Below, piece after piece: positions 33,391-45,954 of a stretch of 64,000 nt of DNA. Position numbers and translations under genes: made by a program. Origin of the DNA: Ilex aquifolium (Eukaryota; Streptophyta; Magnoliopsida; Aquifoliales; Aquifoliaceae). A model generated the notes under the pieces. It was not told where the DNA came from and did no database searches. It saw only the letters and a program-made list of their open reading frames with translations. Where the stretch lies: NCBI GenBank assembly GCA_951799425.1, contig OX637404.1, positions 19,671,545 through 19,735,544 on the forward strand, in the 5' to 3' direction. Positions within the stretch are counted from its first letter, which is position 1; the number at the start of each line of letters is the position of its first letter.

Positions 33391-35300
33391 TGTAAACTCA
33401 ATTATAAGTTGTCAAGCAAGTAGTAAATCTTGATAGAGTACAAAGTCGATCCACAGGGAGTTGGAAATTTTTGGAGTGTGAAAAAAAATTAATAAAAGAA
33501 AATATGTGAATGTTTGAGAGAGTGATTTGGTAATTGGAATGAACAAATAAACTACAATTATTTAAGAAAAGTAATGTGAAAAAATATTAAGGCATTGAGT
33601 ACTATTTTAATAATACTTGGATATCAAATTGACCCAAATTTCCGATCTCAATTGGAAATCAACTAGGAAATAAATCCAATTGGAAGATTTGGCAATAATT
33701 AATTAAAAAATTCTCTAATGTATAATCAAAAAATCAATCTAATCATCAATTACAAGCATTCACTATGCTCGGAGTTTATGATAAATCAAACAATTGAATA
33801 ATTAAATACCCAAATTCATAAAAACCAACAAATCAATTAATTAAAAGCGATGTCCAACAATTCAACTCAAGCATATATATCTAGCTATTCAACTCATAGG
33901 GAATCCCAAGCATAAATCACATATATAGCATAATAATTTAAGAGATTATATAAAGAGAAAGCTTTGCTAAAACAATAAAGATTGAATTATTAAAAAAAAA
34001 CCTTAAATGAAGAATTTATGATTTAATTTACATAACCAAATGTATTAAAATCTCTCCTACTCTTAGTAAGAGAAATTAACCAGCCATCAAAGAAAAAGAC
34101 AAATTAATTTAAGTACATGAATTTTATCCAAATTGGTATAAACCCTAAAACTAAAACTAGTAAGTACTAAGGCATTTTTCCCAAAGAGGAAGATGAAGTC
34201 ATTCTCGCGTCACTCGAGCTTTTCTGATTGGTTGGGAGCTAAAACACGCATTCAGACGTGGTTTTATGACGTCCGGATGTGACAGACGGTTCAACACACA
34301 TTCGAACGTGGAATAAGTGACGTCCAGACGTGGAATTCTAGGATCTTAGCCTGTTTCTACCTCTGATGCAGCACCTCACATCCGGACGTGGAATAAGTGA
34401 TGTCCGGACGTGGCCTTCTGAACTTCAATCTTCTCCTTTCCTTTGTGTAGTCCATTCCCATGTTTGCCTATTTGCCTCCTAATATTGTAATTTGACCTGC
34501 AAAATAGATAAACATCAATTAAATCATGATAGAATTAAATATAATATTGATCTCATACAATTAAATCCAACCCTGTGACAATTAGCCCACAAATGATAAG
34601 ATAACTATGCAATATTTGGGGCTAATCACACCCCCAACCTGGTTCTTATTAGACCCCTAGGAAGAAGCAAAGTAAGACGATAAACTAAACATATATGTAC
34701 ACCCATTTTCATAGGACTCACGATTACATTTAACCCCTGCAACAAGTCTTTAAACCCTTAGATAATCTCTAGTGGACGAGTGTAATCTCGTGAGTGTTTA
34801 CAGTAATGCTACCCACAAACATCAAATGTCAATGAATATCAAAATAATAATTTCATAATACAAATGAGCATCACAATCTAAAAACTTAAAATCATATACA
34901 ATCAATAAGAATTTACAAAACAAGATATAGGACACATTGTTATAAGAAAGTATACACCTATCAAATTACCATGAAAACTCGTGTGTAGTGTGAAATGATT
35001 GTACCAAATCAGCAATGCATCACATGTTCACCCCTTCAACTATTAATTTAATTCGTTTCAATGTCAATCCTCACAAAGTATGCCCTCTAAAAGAATCTTT
35101 GAGATTATGGTGGCTCATCACTCATATGTTACATGTGAGTAGAAGATATTTAGCTCAAAACAAGGTAATGCCCACATGTTAGATACATTAAACGATAAAT
35201 GAAAGAAAGAATTTTGGCATGATCTCATGGCAAGAACTCAACAAATGACATGCAAACAACCTTTATCCCCATCCTCGTTCACACAAGTCATGCATCATGC
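33391..35300 (-). mobile_element. LTR element remnant related to the array family
   Basis: One LTR (33391-34628, TGTAAACTCAA to GGGGCTAATCA) is followed by a polypurine tract in reverse (CACCCCCAACCTGG) and about 670 bp of internal region. The latter matches the array internal region in a block with GGACTCACGATT and the ACGAG/CTCGT hairpin. LTR text also shares a motif near the start (CGA-TCCACAGGGA). No coding part or second LTR is seen; it is broken and older than the array. Confidence 0.7.
34230..34420. repeat. GACGTCCGGACGTGG-type repeats in LTR remnant
   Basis: At least six degenerate units built on TCCGGACGTGG and GGAATAAGTGACGTCC lie within the LTR, partly in inverted orientation. Confidence 0.75.
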
Positions 35301-35318
35301 TTGCCTTCCAAAGGTGTT

Positions 35319-37001
35319 ATATTTTCACGGGTGCTCCCAAGTGTAAGAGAATAATATCGTGTAATAACTAGAACTGAAGTCCAAAGTCGTCTCCTCGGGA
35401 AAAGATTTGGAATCCAATGTGACAAAAAATAAAAGAAAAAGTTCTTTAAGGTTTGAGAAGTTGGAGATTACTACTAATGAAAATGAAATTCAATAATTAG
35501 AAAAATTAGATAATTTTCAGAATTCACCCCACCTATGAACGAGAATTTTTATTCTAAATCTATAACTCATCTGCTTTCGTATTCAAACTAGTACAGACGG
35601 ATAATTTTCAACTAATATCTTAGAAAAGAATCAAAAGTAGTAATTGAGAGATAGTTTATGATGAAATAACCAGTACTCTACTAGTTGCAGAAAACACTAC
35701 TAATTACCTATACCAAAACCAATTATATACGGGTAATCAGGACATAGGGGTGTCCTTAGGCCACGCTGGGTTAGGCTCGCGAAATTTTTTTCGGGCTAGA
35801 CTTAGGTAGTGTAGGCCCAAGCCCTTATCCGGACAAGTTATCGGGTGGGCTGGACTAAGCTTCGGGTAGGGGTAGGCTGCTCGCAGCCCAACTCATCACT
35901 CACTAGGCGGGCCTATTGGGCCGGCCTTACTGGCGGGCTTGCTGGGCGGACCTTTTTTCTTTATATATATACAATTTTATTTAAAATGTTTTCAATTTAA
36001 TATTTTTTTAAATTACATTTTTGAATTAAAAGTACAGTCAAATTGACAAAAAATAAATAATGAATAATTTTATTTAAATAAAGTAGAGTCATATATTACC
36101 ACCAAACTTTCAAAATTTCAATAATTAACTTTTTTTCAAACAATTGGGTAGAAGGGCAGACGGGCGGGCTGGGCTAGGTTGATGGGCTCATGGGCCGGGT
36201 AATGAGTTTGAGGGCAAACTCAAACCCTCTCTTGAAGGATATTGGGCACAGGCGGGCCAATTATTGGGCCTATCGAGCTCCGGACCTATTTTTTGGGCCG
36301 GGTACAGGACTCATGGGCAACCCGGCCCATGGACACCCCTATCGGGAAGTATGCAAACCAAATAGGTTTTCGAAAACACAACTTAATCAAACAATCACAT
36401 AGACATTAAAACTCTAGTTTAGAGTCTAACCCTAATTCATAGGTTGGGACTCCTCCTTCAGATTATCTAGAGAAAGACTACACACTCATGGTGATGTAAA
36501 TAGCACAAGATATTAAAGAGAACATAATTGAATTCATGAAAGTAAAGATTGACTTAAAAATAATTGATTGTATTGAAAAACTAAATTGAAATAACAATAC
36601 TTTGAATACTGAAGGCAATCAAATGTAAGATTGCTAGAACATAACTTAGAAATAAAGAACAGCAGCAAAGCTCTCAAAGTAACTCCAACACTCTTTAAAC
36701 ATAAAAACAGAGAAAAACTAAAGAAGACTCCAAAACGTAATGTTTGTATTCCCCAAAGGGTCTTCTATTTATTCTAGTTGGATGGAGAATCTTCAGATCT
36801 TTGACATATATCCATTTCAAAATTATCTCCTTCTCTGATTGGTTGAGAATCCCCAAAAGATATGGCAAGACCTGATCTTTAATTGAACTTTTTGTGGAAA
36901 TCTACCTTCACTTACCGGTAGCAATACAAATCGTATTTTTACAGGTCATCGACAAAGGGTGGATAATGCATTAATTGGGAGGGAGTATTTTATTGTTCAA
37001 T
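35319..37001 (-). mobile_element. Second LTR-like remnant
   Basis: TGTTATATTTTCACGGG... with CCCAAGTGTAAG and GTCGTCTCCTCGGG near the start resembles the start of the array LTRs (CCCAAGTGCAGG, TCTCGGGAATCCGAGG). A minus-strand TATA-like ATAAATAGAAG occurs near 36770, as in the array LTRs. It is split by a MITE, has no clear right end, and is disrupted by Copia. Confidence 0.45.
35746..36340. mobile_element. hAT-like MITE
   Basis: Terminal inverted repeats AGGGGTGTCC and GGACACCCCT bound 595 bp rich in GGGCC/GGCCC. Flanks ATCAGGAC and ATCGGGAA are a possible imperfect 8-bp target repeat (6 of 8). No transposase. Confidence 0.7.
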
Positions 37002-37006
37002 CATGT

Positions 37007-37186
37007 TGTTAAGTTTAGAGAGTTAACACAATATTAGAGAGAACTAAGAGTGGTCACAACTTGACCTACCTCTCATACATCACTTGTATTTATAGAGTTA
37101 ACTTACAATAAACATAACGATAATATTTACACATACTATCCTAATACTCTTAACAATTTACACATAATACCCTAATACTCTTAACA
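37007..37186 (-). repeat. Copia LTR (left; 3' LTR in element orientation)
   Basis: TGTTAAG...CTTAACA, 180 bp; has an internal repeat of about 30 bp (TAATACTCTTAACA twice) missing from the other LTR. Confidence 0.93.
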
Positions 37187-37193
37187 CTCCCCC

Positions 37194-38921
37194 TCAAGCC
37201 AGACTATATATATCATATAATCCAAGCTTGTAACAAATTGTTGTAAGACGTGTACGACTCAATACTTTGGTAAACATATCTGCAAGCTGATCTTCAGATT
37301 TCACAAATGGAGTCGTAATCTCCCCGGCTACTATCTTATCTCGAATAAAGTGACAATCAACATCAATATGTTTGGTTCTCTCGTGAAACACTGGATTAAC
37401 AGCAATATGGATAGCTGTCTGGTTGTCACAGAACAACTGTAAAGGAGATAGAACCAGAAATCCAATTTCCTGGAGGAAGTGTAGTAGCCAAGTCAACTCA
37501 CTCGTCGTATGCGTCATTGCCCTATACTCAGCCTCAGCACTGGATCTTGTTACCACGAATTGCTTCTTACTTTTCCATGAGACAACGTTACCTCCTAAGA
37601 AAGTACAATAACCAGTAGTTGATCTCCGATCAGAAGAAGAGTCAGCCCAATCAACATCTGAGAAACCTTCCTCTCTAAAATGTCCATTAGCTCGATATAA
37701 CAGTCCAAGGCCAGGAGCACGTTTAAGATATTGCAGAATACGAGTAACTGCCTCTCAATGTGGTACTCGAGGACATCCGATAAACTGACTTACTACACTA
37801 ACTGCATATGAAATATCCGGCCGAATAATAGTGAGATAATTAAGTTTCCCAACCAATCTGCGATATCGACCCAAATTCTCAAACAGTGCACCATCGTCCA
37901 TCAACAGTTTCTGATTTGGATCCATAAGAACATCAATCGGTCTACCACCCAACAAACCTACTTCCTCTAGCATGTCAAGTACATATTTCCTCTGAGATAA
38001 ACAAATCTCCTATTTAGATCGAGCCACCTTAATACCCAAGAAATACCTGAGTTTTCTCAAATCCTTAGTATGAAATCGATCTTGCAAGAAGATTTTCAAC
38101 TTGGCAATCCCCTCAGAATCATTTCCAGTAATCACAATATTATCTACATAGACCACCAATAAAACGTATTCAGCATCCGTCTGTCTATGAAACACAGAAT
38201 GGTCTATCTGACATCGAAGAACACCAAACTCTAAAACTGCATCTGAAAACTTGCCAAACCATGCCCTCGATGACTGCTTCAGACCATACAAAGATTTCTT
38301 TAACCGACATACACTCTTACCGTACTCCCCCTGAGCAGTAAACCCAGGTGGCTGCTCCATGTAGACCTCTTCAACCAAGTCATCATGTAGGAAGGCATTA
38401 TTGACATCTAACTGAAACAAGGGTCAATCAAGATTAGCAGCCAAAAAAATCAAGATACGAACAGATAAAATTTTGGCAACATGAGAGAAAGTCTCTTTAT
38501 AATCAACACCATAGGTCTGAGGAAAGTCCTTTGCAACAAACCGGGCTTTGAGACGCTCCACAGAACCATCCAGATGAAATTTAACTATATACACCCAACG
38601 ACAACCAACAGTTCGTTTACCAGGAGGTAAAGGAACGAGATCCCAAGTCTCATTATGATGTAAGACATCCATCTCCTCCTCTATAGCTTTCCTCCAACCA
38701 GGGTCAGATAATGCATCTTGTAAGTGCTTAGGAATAGATATAGCAGATAATTGAGAGGTAAAACAAGATAAGACAGGAGACAAGACATCATATGAAACAA
38801 AATGAGAAATGGGATGATTAATAACACACGAACGAGTACCTTTTCGAAGAGCAATAGGTAAAGAGTCTAAATTACCTGATGTACCAGGATCAGAAGGCGG
38901 CAAGGAAGACGGTACGGGCAC
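37194..38921 (-). pseudogene. Copia reverse transcriptase and RNase H region
   Basis: Reverse transcriptase shows WKKAIEEEM... with ALSDPGWRKAIEEEMD, ETWDLVPLPPGKR, FQLDVNNAFLHDDLVEEVYM, GLKQSSRAWF and LLVVYVDNIVITG (the polymerase motif, in a variant form). RNase H shows SSAEAEYRAM, LFCDNQTAIHIA and ERTKHIDVDCHFIRD near the element's 3' end. These are the standard domains of copia Pol that copy the RNA and remove it. Confidence 0.88.
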
Positions 38922-38922
38922 C

Positions 38923-40279
38923 TCAGTTGATGGGCGATGACGACGAGAGTATACACGAAGAGGTAAAGTAGATGGTGTACCACAGTAGGCAGCAGAATTT
39001 CTGAAGATGAAGGAAGAGATGGTGGTACAAGAGACGACCCAAAGTCCAGATCCAAAGGTTGAGCAGGTGCCGAAAAATATAGAGCAGATTCCTCAAACGT
39101 GACATCGGCACTAGTAAAGTATCGTCGTAGAGAAAGACTATAGCAACGATACCCCTTCTGTGTGCGGGAGTATCCAAGAAATACACATTTGGTTGCTCGA
39201 GAGTCAAGTTTATCAAACCCAGGACCCAGATTATGAACATAACAGACACATCCAAAAATCTTAGGAGGTAGGGAAAATAAGGGTTTACTAGGAAAAAGAA
39301 CAGAATATGAACTTTGCCCATTTAACACAGAGGATGACATACGATTAATAAAATGACAAGTAGTAAGAACAACATCACTCCAAAAATATCGGGAAATATT
39401 CATCTGGAATAACAGGGCACAGGTGACTTCCAACAAATGAAGGTTCTTGCGTTCAGCAACACCATTCTGTGGAGAGGTGTACGCACAAGAAATCTGATGA
39501 ATAATGCCACTTTTACTAAGATAAGCTGAAAAAAGATCAGATTCATATTCTCGAGCATTATCAGAACGTAAAATACGTATACGACAACCATACTGAATTT
39601 TTATTTCCTTGTGAAAGGTCTCAAATATAGAGAATAATTCAAAACGAGCTTTGATCAGAAACAACCAGGTCACACGAGAATAATCATCCACAAATGACAC
39701 AAAATAAGGGTATTTATTAGATGAAATATTCTTTATTGGACCCCATACATCAGAATGTACCAACTCAAATGGACTAGACACACGATTATTGACTCTAGAC
39801 TGAAAAGACACACGGTGATGCTTACTAAGTTGACAAGCTTCACAAGACAAAGACGACACAGAACTAAGACTAAGAACTTGGCGCTTTAGATTCTGGAGAG
39901 AGGGATGTCCAAGACGACAATGCCATTGAAAGGGAGATAATGAGGTCTGTAGAGCCCGAGTAGGTGAATCAAAATCAAAGTAACATAGGCCACCAACTTC
40001 ATGTCCCGTACCAATCTTCCTCTTCGTCTTGAGATCCTGAAAGACACAATAAGAGGGATAAAAGGTTACAGAACAATTGAGAGAACGAGTAATCTTGCTA
40101 ATGTAAAGTAAACTAAAAAGAAACTGAGAAACAAATAACACGGAAAATAGGGACATATCAGGACTCAAGTGAGTAGTCTCCAAACCTGAAACTTTAGAAC
40201 AAGTATCATTAGCAAGAGTAACACTACGTGTGGAAGTAGCAGACTGATAAGTAGAAAAAACATCAGACGCACCAGTCAT
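38923..40279 (-). pseudogene. Copia integrase region
   Basis: It contains the GAG-pre-integrase segment (WHCRLGHPSLQNLKRQ) with a zinc-binding CEACQLSKHHR, then the catalytic core (ELVHSDVWGPI, FVDDYSRVTWLFLIK, LRSDNAREYESDLF, YTSPQNGVAERKN) and FGCVCYVHNLGP. It inserts the DNA copy. The order before RT is diagnostic for Copia. Confidence 0.88.
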
Positions 40280-40636
40280 GTGATCAGAAGCGCCAGAGTC
40301 TATGATCCAGGGACTGCGAGTGGAGGATAATAAACAAATAGAAGCAGTACCTTACTGGACAAAAGTAGCAGTGGAGGGAGATGGAACAACTTGCTGGGAT
40401 AAGAACTGAGCATACTCCTCTCATGTAATAGTAACCAACCCAGTGTCTGGTGGAGCTGACCGAGATATGGAAGCTGGTTGTCGTATGGAAGCAACAACAT
40501 CTTGCTTGGGTTCCATAGCAATGCAAAAGAAATCACTAGATCACTGAACCGGATAAGAATTACCTACTGTACTGCTGAACCGAAGAAGAAAAGGTTGTTG
40601 GATCACCAAACCGGGCTGGAGAACCTAGCTGGAGCA

Positions 40637-40740
40637 CTGAACCGGACCAGAAAAGTCCACTAGACTGCTGAACCGGACCAGGGAAGTCCACTGGACCGTT
40701 GAACCGGACCAGAGAAGTCCACTGGACCGCTGAACTGGAG
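40637..40740. repeat. 31-bp minisatellite in Copia leader region
   Basis: CTGAACCGGACCAG with GAAGTCCACTGGACCG recurs at 40637, 40668, 40699 and 40730 with a 31-base period. Confidence 0.85.
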
Positions 40741-41167
40741 ACAAAACATATGGAACCGGTCTAAAACTAACTGAACCGGGCTTGAACCGGTTTGGATCTG
40801 GATCTGGGCTCGGTCTTGACTTGGATATGGATCTAGGTCTATTACCTAAACCCACAACCGACCCAGTTCTAGTGGGTTGTCTTCTTCACCAATGAACAAA
40901 CCCTAATGCTCCTTCTTCAACGTCGACGGCAATGAACACCCAACAAACAGTCGATTACACCACCGACGCAGAACCAGAAGCCACCACCAAGAACAATCAG
41001 TCGATTACACCACCAACACAGACCACCGACGCAAACCACACCAGTCGACTACCACCAACGTCCACCACACCAGTCAACTACCACTACCACCACCAGCACC
41101 GAACAAGACAACCACGATGAACAACACAACACAACCGCGACCCAGAATTAATATTTGTATTGTTTTT

Positions 41168-41179
41168 GCTCTGATACCA
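41168..41179 (-). other. Copia primer-binding site (tRNA-iMet)
   Basis: GCTCTGATACCA on plus, i.e. TGGTATCAGAGC on minus, directly beside the LTR. Confidence 0.95.
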
Positions 41180-41328
41180 TGTTAAGTTTAGAGAGTTAAC
41201 AAAATATTAGAGAGAACTAAGAGTGGTCACAATTTGACCTACCTCTCATACATCACTTGTATTTATAGAGTTAACTTACAATAAACAGAAAAATAATATT
41301 TACACATACTACCATAATACTCTTAACA
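41180..41328 (-). repeat. Copia LTR (right; 5' LTR in element orientation)
   Basis: 149 bp, TGTTAAG to CTTAACA, followed by the CATGT target repeat at 41329-41333. Confidence 0.93.
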
Positions 41329-41333
41329 CATGT

Positions 41334-41784
41334 ATTGATACTTTTGATAGGAATTTTTTATAGTTATGAAAACATAAGCTATCATGTACTTGTAAGAATT
41401 TTTCTTTTTATGAATATTAAAATATTTTTATTTTATTGCTTTTGTGTTGTGTGTAAATATTTTTTATATCTGATTATTTTATAAGAGATGTATGCTTGCA
41501 TAGAAAAAATATTATAGTAAATGACATTTATTTTTTTTTAGGAAAAAAGAGTATTTGCTTTAGCAAAATGCTAAGGCAAATAGTTATTTTTGCTTCGGCA
41601 AAGAGTATTTTGTCGAAGCAAAAAGGAAATGCTGAAGCAAATACCTACCTTTTGCTTCGAATTTTTTATTTGGGTAATTTACTAATACTAATACGTTTTT
41701 ACTTTGGCAATAAACTGAAGCTAATTTTTTTGCATCAGACACTTTTTACTATGCCCTCTTTGCCGAAGCAAGAAGTTAATAGTG
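41334..41784. other. CACTA right-end region
   Basis: Many TTGCTTCGGC/GCCGAAGCA motifs in both orientations between 41560 and 41775, as at the left end. No gene. The exact end is uncertain within about 15 bases. Confidence 0.6.
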
Positions 41785-41787
41785 AGA

Positions 41788-43920
41788 TGGTGGTGTTATT
41801 ATTTGGGATGAGAGGTCTGTAGAGGTGGAAGAGTCTCTTGAGGGAGAATTTACTATTTCGATTAGAATTAAGCATAGAGAAGGTTTTGATTGGTGGCTCA
41901 CTGAGATTTATGGACCTAATAAACCTAGACTAAGAGTGTCTTTATGGGAGGAGTTAACTGGGTTGTTTGGGGTGTGTAGTCCTAGATGGTGCATTGGAAG
42001 AGATTTTAATGTTATAAGATACTCGAGGGAGAAGTTGAATAGGGGAAGAATAACAAAAAGTATGAGGGACTATGATGCTTTCATCAGGGAAACTGAGCTT
42101 AGGGATTCTCCTTTAACCAATGATGTGTTTACATGGTCTAATGGTAGGAGTAGAGTGGCAAGGAAAAGGTTGGATGTGTTTTTGTTCTCTGTAGGGTGGG
42201 AAGATTGTTATCTAGAGGTCAGGCAAGAGGCATTATCTAGAGTGGTTTTTTATTATTGTCCCATTGTCCTTGCTAATTCTAAATTTAGATACGGTCCCTA
42301 TTCATTTAGGTTTGAGAATATGTGGGTGGAATATAGAGACTTTAGAGAGAGGGTAAGGGATTGGTGGGATGAAGATGGGATCCAAGGGTTTCAAGGATTT
42401 AGATTTACGAAGAAGCTTGAGGTGATAAAACAAAATTGTGGAATAAAGAGGTGTTTGGATGTATTCGGGAAGCAAAGAGAACTATTTTGGAAAGGATTGA
42501 TGAGGTGGATAAAATTGAAGGAGGAAGGGGTATGGATAAAGGTTTGAAAAAAGAAAGAAGAGAGCTTAAGAATAAATTTGAAGAAGTTGTGTTACAAGAG
42601 GAAATTGGTTTTAGGCAAAAATCAAGGGGTTAAATGCGTGAAAGAAGACGATAATAATACAAAATTCTTCCATAGGATGGCAAATGGAAATAAGATGAGG
42701 AAGTTTATTGATAAATTAGAGCTTGATGATGGATCGATAATTGAGGATAAGGGTGACATTGAAAGGGAGATTATTAGTTTTTTTACTAAACTATATTCAG
42801 ATCATGGTGGTCCTCAACCTATTTTGAGAGGTCTTAAGTGGTGTTCCATTGATGGAGGGGTTGCAGGGTGGATGGAAATACCATTCGAGATGGAGGAAGT
42901 AAAGAGAGCTGTTTTTGTGTGTAGTAAAGAAAAAGCTCTAAGTTCGGATGGATTCACTATGACCATTTATCAGGTTTTTTAGGATGAAATAAAGGAAGAT
43001 TTGATGAGGGTGTTTGCGGAGTTTTATCAAAAGGGTGTGGTCAATAGAGTTACAAATGCTACGTTTATATGTCTTATTCCAAAAAAAGCTAATTCCCTGA
43101 AGTTGAAGGATTTTAGGCCTATTAGTTTGGTCACAAGATCATTGCTAAAGTTCTTTCTATTAGGCTTAAGGAATGTTTGAGTGAAACAATATCACAAAGT
43201 CAATGGGATTTTGTGAGGGGAAGACAGATTATGCATGTAGCACTTGTAGCTAATGAGGTTGTTGAAGAATATAGGGTGAAAAGAAAAGAGGGGTTTGTGT
43301 TTAAAATTGATTTGAAGAAAACTTACAATCAAGTGGGTTAAAGCTTTTTAGATTTTGTAATGGAAGTAAAGGATTTTGGTAGGAGGTGGAGAAATTGGAT
43401 TAGGGGTTGTTTGGAATCGGCAAATTTTTCAGTGATTATGAATGGAAAACCAAGGGGAAGTTTTAAAGAATACAGGAGACTTAGACAAGGTGATCCTTTA
43501 TCACCATTCTTGTTTACTTTGGTGGTGGATGGATTGAGTAGATTGATAGACAGGACAGAGAGAAGTAATTTGGTTGACAGATTTGTGATCAGGGAGGGGG
43601 GGGGAGAACTATAATATCTCATTTGCAATTTACAGATGATACTATATTTTTTTCTTCGAGAGATAAGCAGAAATTAAAAAACCTAAAGTTGATTGTTGAT
43701 GTGTTAAGTGTAATTTTTGGGCTTAAGGTTAATATTGATAAGAGTATCATAGTGGGAATTAATTCCAATGAGGAGAAGGTGAATAGGGTGACTACGCAAA
43801 TGGGATGATTCGGTGGAAGGGTGGCCCCTGAAATATTTAGGGCTTCCCTTGGGTGGTAAATGGTAATCCATTGTCAAATTTTTTTTAGGATCCTGTTGTT
43901 CAGAAAGTGGGGAGGAGATT
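41788..43920 (+). pseudogene. LINE ORF2: endonuclease and reverse transcriptase
   Basis: Endonuclease continues with VEESLEGEF, WWLTEIYGP, RDFNVIRYSREK, FTWSNGRS and RKRLDVFLFS (catalytic Asn/Asp motifs of the fold) up to about 42350. A linker with FFTKLYSDHGG and reverse transcriptase follow: DFRPISLV near 43108, IDLKKTYNQV near 43300, RQGDPLSPFLFTLVVDGLS near 43484 and FTDDTIFF near 43626, where the family has F/Y-A-D-D. About 24 codons are missing where the CACTA element entered. Several frame changes and stops (for example after 42547 and 42982) show it is dead. It makes nicks and primes copying from the target. Confidence 0.88.
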
Positions 43921-45943
43921 TGTAAGACCCGGATTTATATTTATAAGGAAATTGGGAATTAAAAGGAAGTATTGTATAAGATTTGGGCTATAATTTAATT
44001 TATTGGAATAAAGGGGGAAGGAAGTATAGTTTTACTTAATAGCAGGAAGGATATAAGGAAAGGATAAGGGAGTGTCTAGCGGTGAAGACCAAACAAAAGA
44101 AAAAAAAAGGTGGTGGAAGAAGAACGAAGAAGAAGAATAGAGAAAGGGAAAGGAAAAAATGTGAGTTTCAACTCGAATCCAACGGAGATAATATGTAAGA
44201 CCCGGATTTATATTTATAAGGAAATTGGGAATTAAAAGGAAGTATTGTATAAGATTTGGGCTATAATTTAATTTATTGGAATAAAGGGGGAAGGAAGTAT
44301 AGTTTTACTTAATAGCAGGAAGGATATAAGGAAAGGATAAGGGAGTGTCTAGCGGTGAAGACCAAACAAAAGAAAAAAAAAAGGCGGTGGAAGAAGAACG
44401 AAGAAGAAGAATAGAGAAAGGGAAAGGAAAAAATGTGAGTTTCAACTCGAATCCAACGGTGAAATTATCTCCGTTTCTTATAAAATTTGAGTCTGTTGTT
44501 TATCGTAATTTGAATTTCATATCTATCAGTTCAGTTTCTTCAAATGAAGTTGTTTTATTTATTTTATATTTTCTTTCAGTTGATAATCTTTTGAGTGAAG
44601 TTTTCATCAAGAAAAAAAGAAGAATTTCATGCTTAGTTGATGAAATTGTTTAAAATTACAAGCTGAAAATTATGGTTTAGTTGTTGAAAGAGCTTATTTT
44701 TTATCGAAATTTAACTCCAATTTATATCCTAACAAGACATTAATTTTACATAACTAGTTCGCGAAAATAAAATACCTACCTCGTACTGCTAAATATCTTG
44801 ATTTACCTTCATCACAACTACGCACCTCTGTAACAAATCTTCCCAGAAATTCATTTCCTATAAAATCAAAGTTAATCCATTAGCAGATTGATAAAATCAT
44901 CACGGGTAAAATCTTTAATATGATAAAAAATTAAGCAGTGTTATTTTTTCGATAAAATTCAACCCACATAATCCATTTAACTAATTATAAATGAATATAA
45001 AATTTATTTGGCAAAAATACTAAAAAACTAGGTCAAATTGACCCTAGAGGCTAAAATAATCATTTTATTTCTCATTTTGATCCGACCGTCGGATCAACTT
45101 GAAATTTTACAGGGACCTCCGCACGAACGTTACAGAACTTTTGGCACCAACCAGAGGTCGATCAGACGTCGAAAACGCCCACAATTTCTATCAGAGTCCA
45201 CTGGTGTCCCCCTTCCAACTTCATCTTCAACCTTTAATTATTTTGACTTTTACCCGAAATTAATCAACTCTCTCCAATAATGTTATGGTAACTTCCATGT
45301 ATAATTTTAAATGCCAAAACCAAGAGTTATCCTAACATCAATTAAACCCTTATAACAATCTCCCACAATCTTTCAATCATCCAAAATAGGTTTGGGCATC
45401 AATGTAAAAAATTTAATTAAGCTCTTTCAACAACTAAACCATAATTTTCAGCTTGTAATTTTAAACAATTTCATCAACTAAGCATGAAATTCTTCTTTTT
45501 TTCCTTGATGAAAACTCCACCCAAAAGATTATCAACTGAAAAAAAATATAAAATAAATAAAAAAACTTCATTTGAAGAAACTGAACCGGTAGATATGAAA
45601 TTCAAACTACGATAAACAACATACTCAAATTTTATAAGAAACGGATATAATTTCACCGTTGAATTCGAGTTGAAACTCACCTTTTCCTTTTCCCTTTTCC
45701 CTTTTCCCTTTTCCCTTTTCCCTTTTATTCTTCTCTGTTCTTCTTCCACCTTCTGTTTTTTTTTTCTTTTGTTTGGTCTTCACCGTCAGACACTCCCTTA
45801 TCCTTCCCTCATATCCTTCTTACTATTAAGTAAAACTATACTTCCTTCCCCCTTTATTCCAATAAATTAAATTATAGCCCAAATCTTATACAATACTTCT
45901 TTTTTAATCCAATTTCCTTACAAATATAAATCCGGGTCTTGCA
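43921..45943. mobile_element. Fold-back (long-TIR) DNA element with duplicated left end
   Basis: Left arm 44194-about 44697 and right arm about 45421-45943 are inverted repeats of about 500 bp starting TGTAAGACCCGGATTTATA. The first 273 bp are present twice at the left (43921-44193 and 44194-). The 720 bp centre (44698-45420) is AT-rich, with no transposase recognised. Flanks AGATT and AGATC may be an imperfect target repeat. Long arms suggest a Mutator-like or fold-back type. It splits LINE ORF2 between the reverse transcriptase and the GRLTLI segment. Confidence 0.75.
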
Positions 45944-45954
45944 AGATCAGATAG

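Larger units (their letters stand above)
37007..41328 (-). mobile_element. Ty1/copia LTR retrotransposon
   Basis: LTRs at 37007-37186 and 41180-41328, perfect target repeat CATGT on both sides, primer site for initiator Met-tRNA (TGGTATCAGAGC on minus) and purine tract GGCTTGAGGGGGAG. Pol parts are in order integrase, reverse transcriptase, RNase H from high to low coordinates. A recognisable Gag core is not seen. The LTRs differ at about 4-5% by eye. It is broken, with several breaks. It lies in the second LTR-like remnant. Confidence 0.92.
10998..41784. mobile_element. CACTA-like DNA transposon remnant, host of nested LTR elements
   Basis: The left end CACTACAAGAAAA is the diagnostic CACTA terminus. 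Subterminal repeats TTGCTTCGG occur twice in the first 45 bases and again in both orientations at 33040-33250 and 41560-41780. The right end is degraded: TAATAGTG at 41777-41784 gives CACTA in reverse, next to CGAAGCAAG. The 3-bp target duplication is unclear (TTA before the left end; a TTA also lies just inside the suggested right end). No transposase is visible, so without the insertions it would be a non-autonomous element of about 1 kb. It lies within LINE ORF2. Confidence 0.7.
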
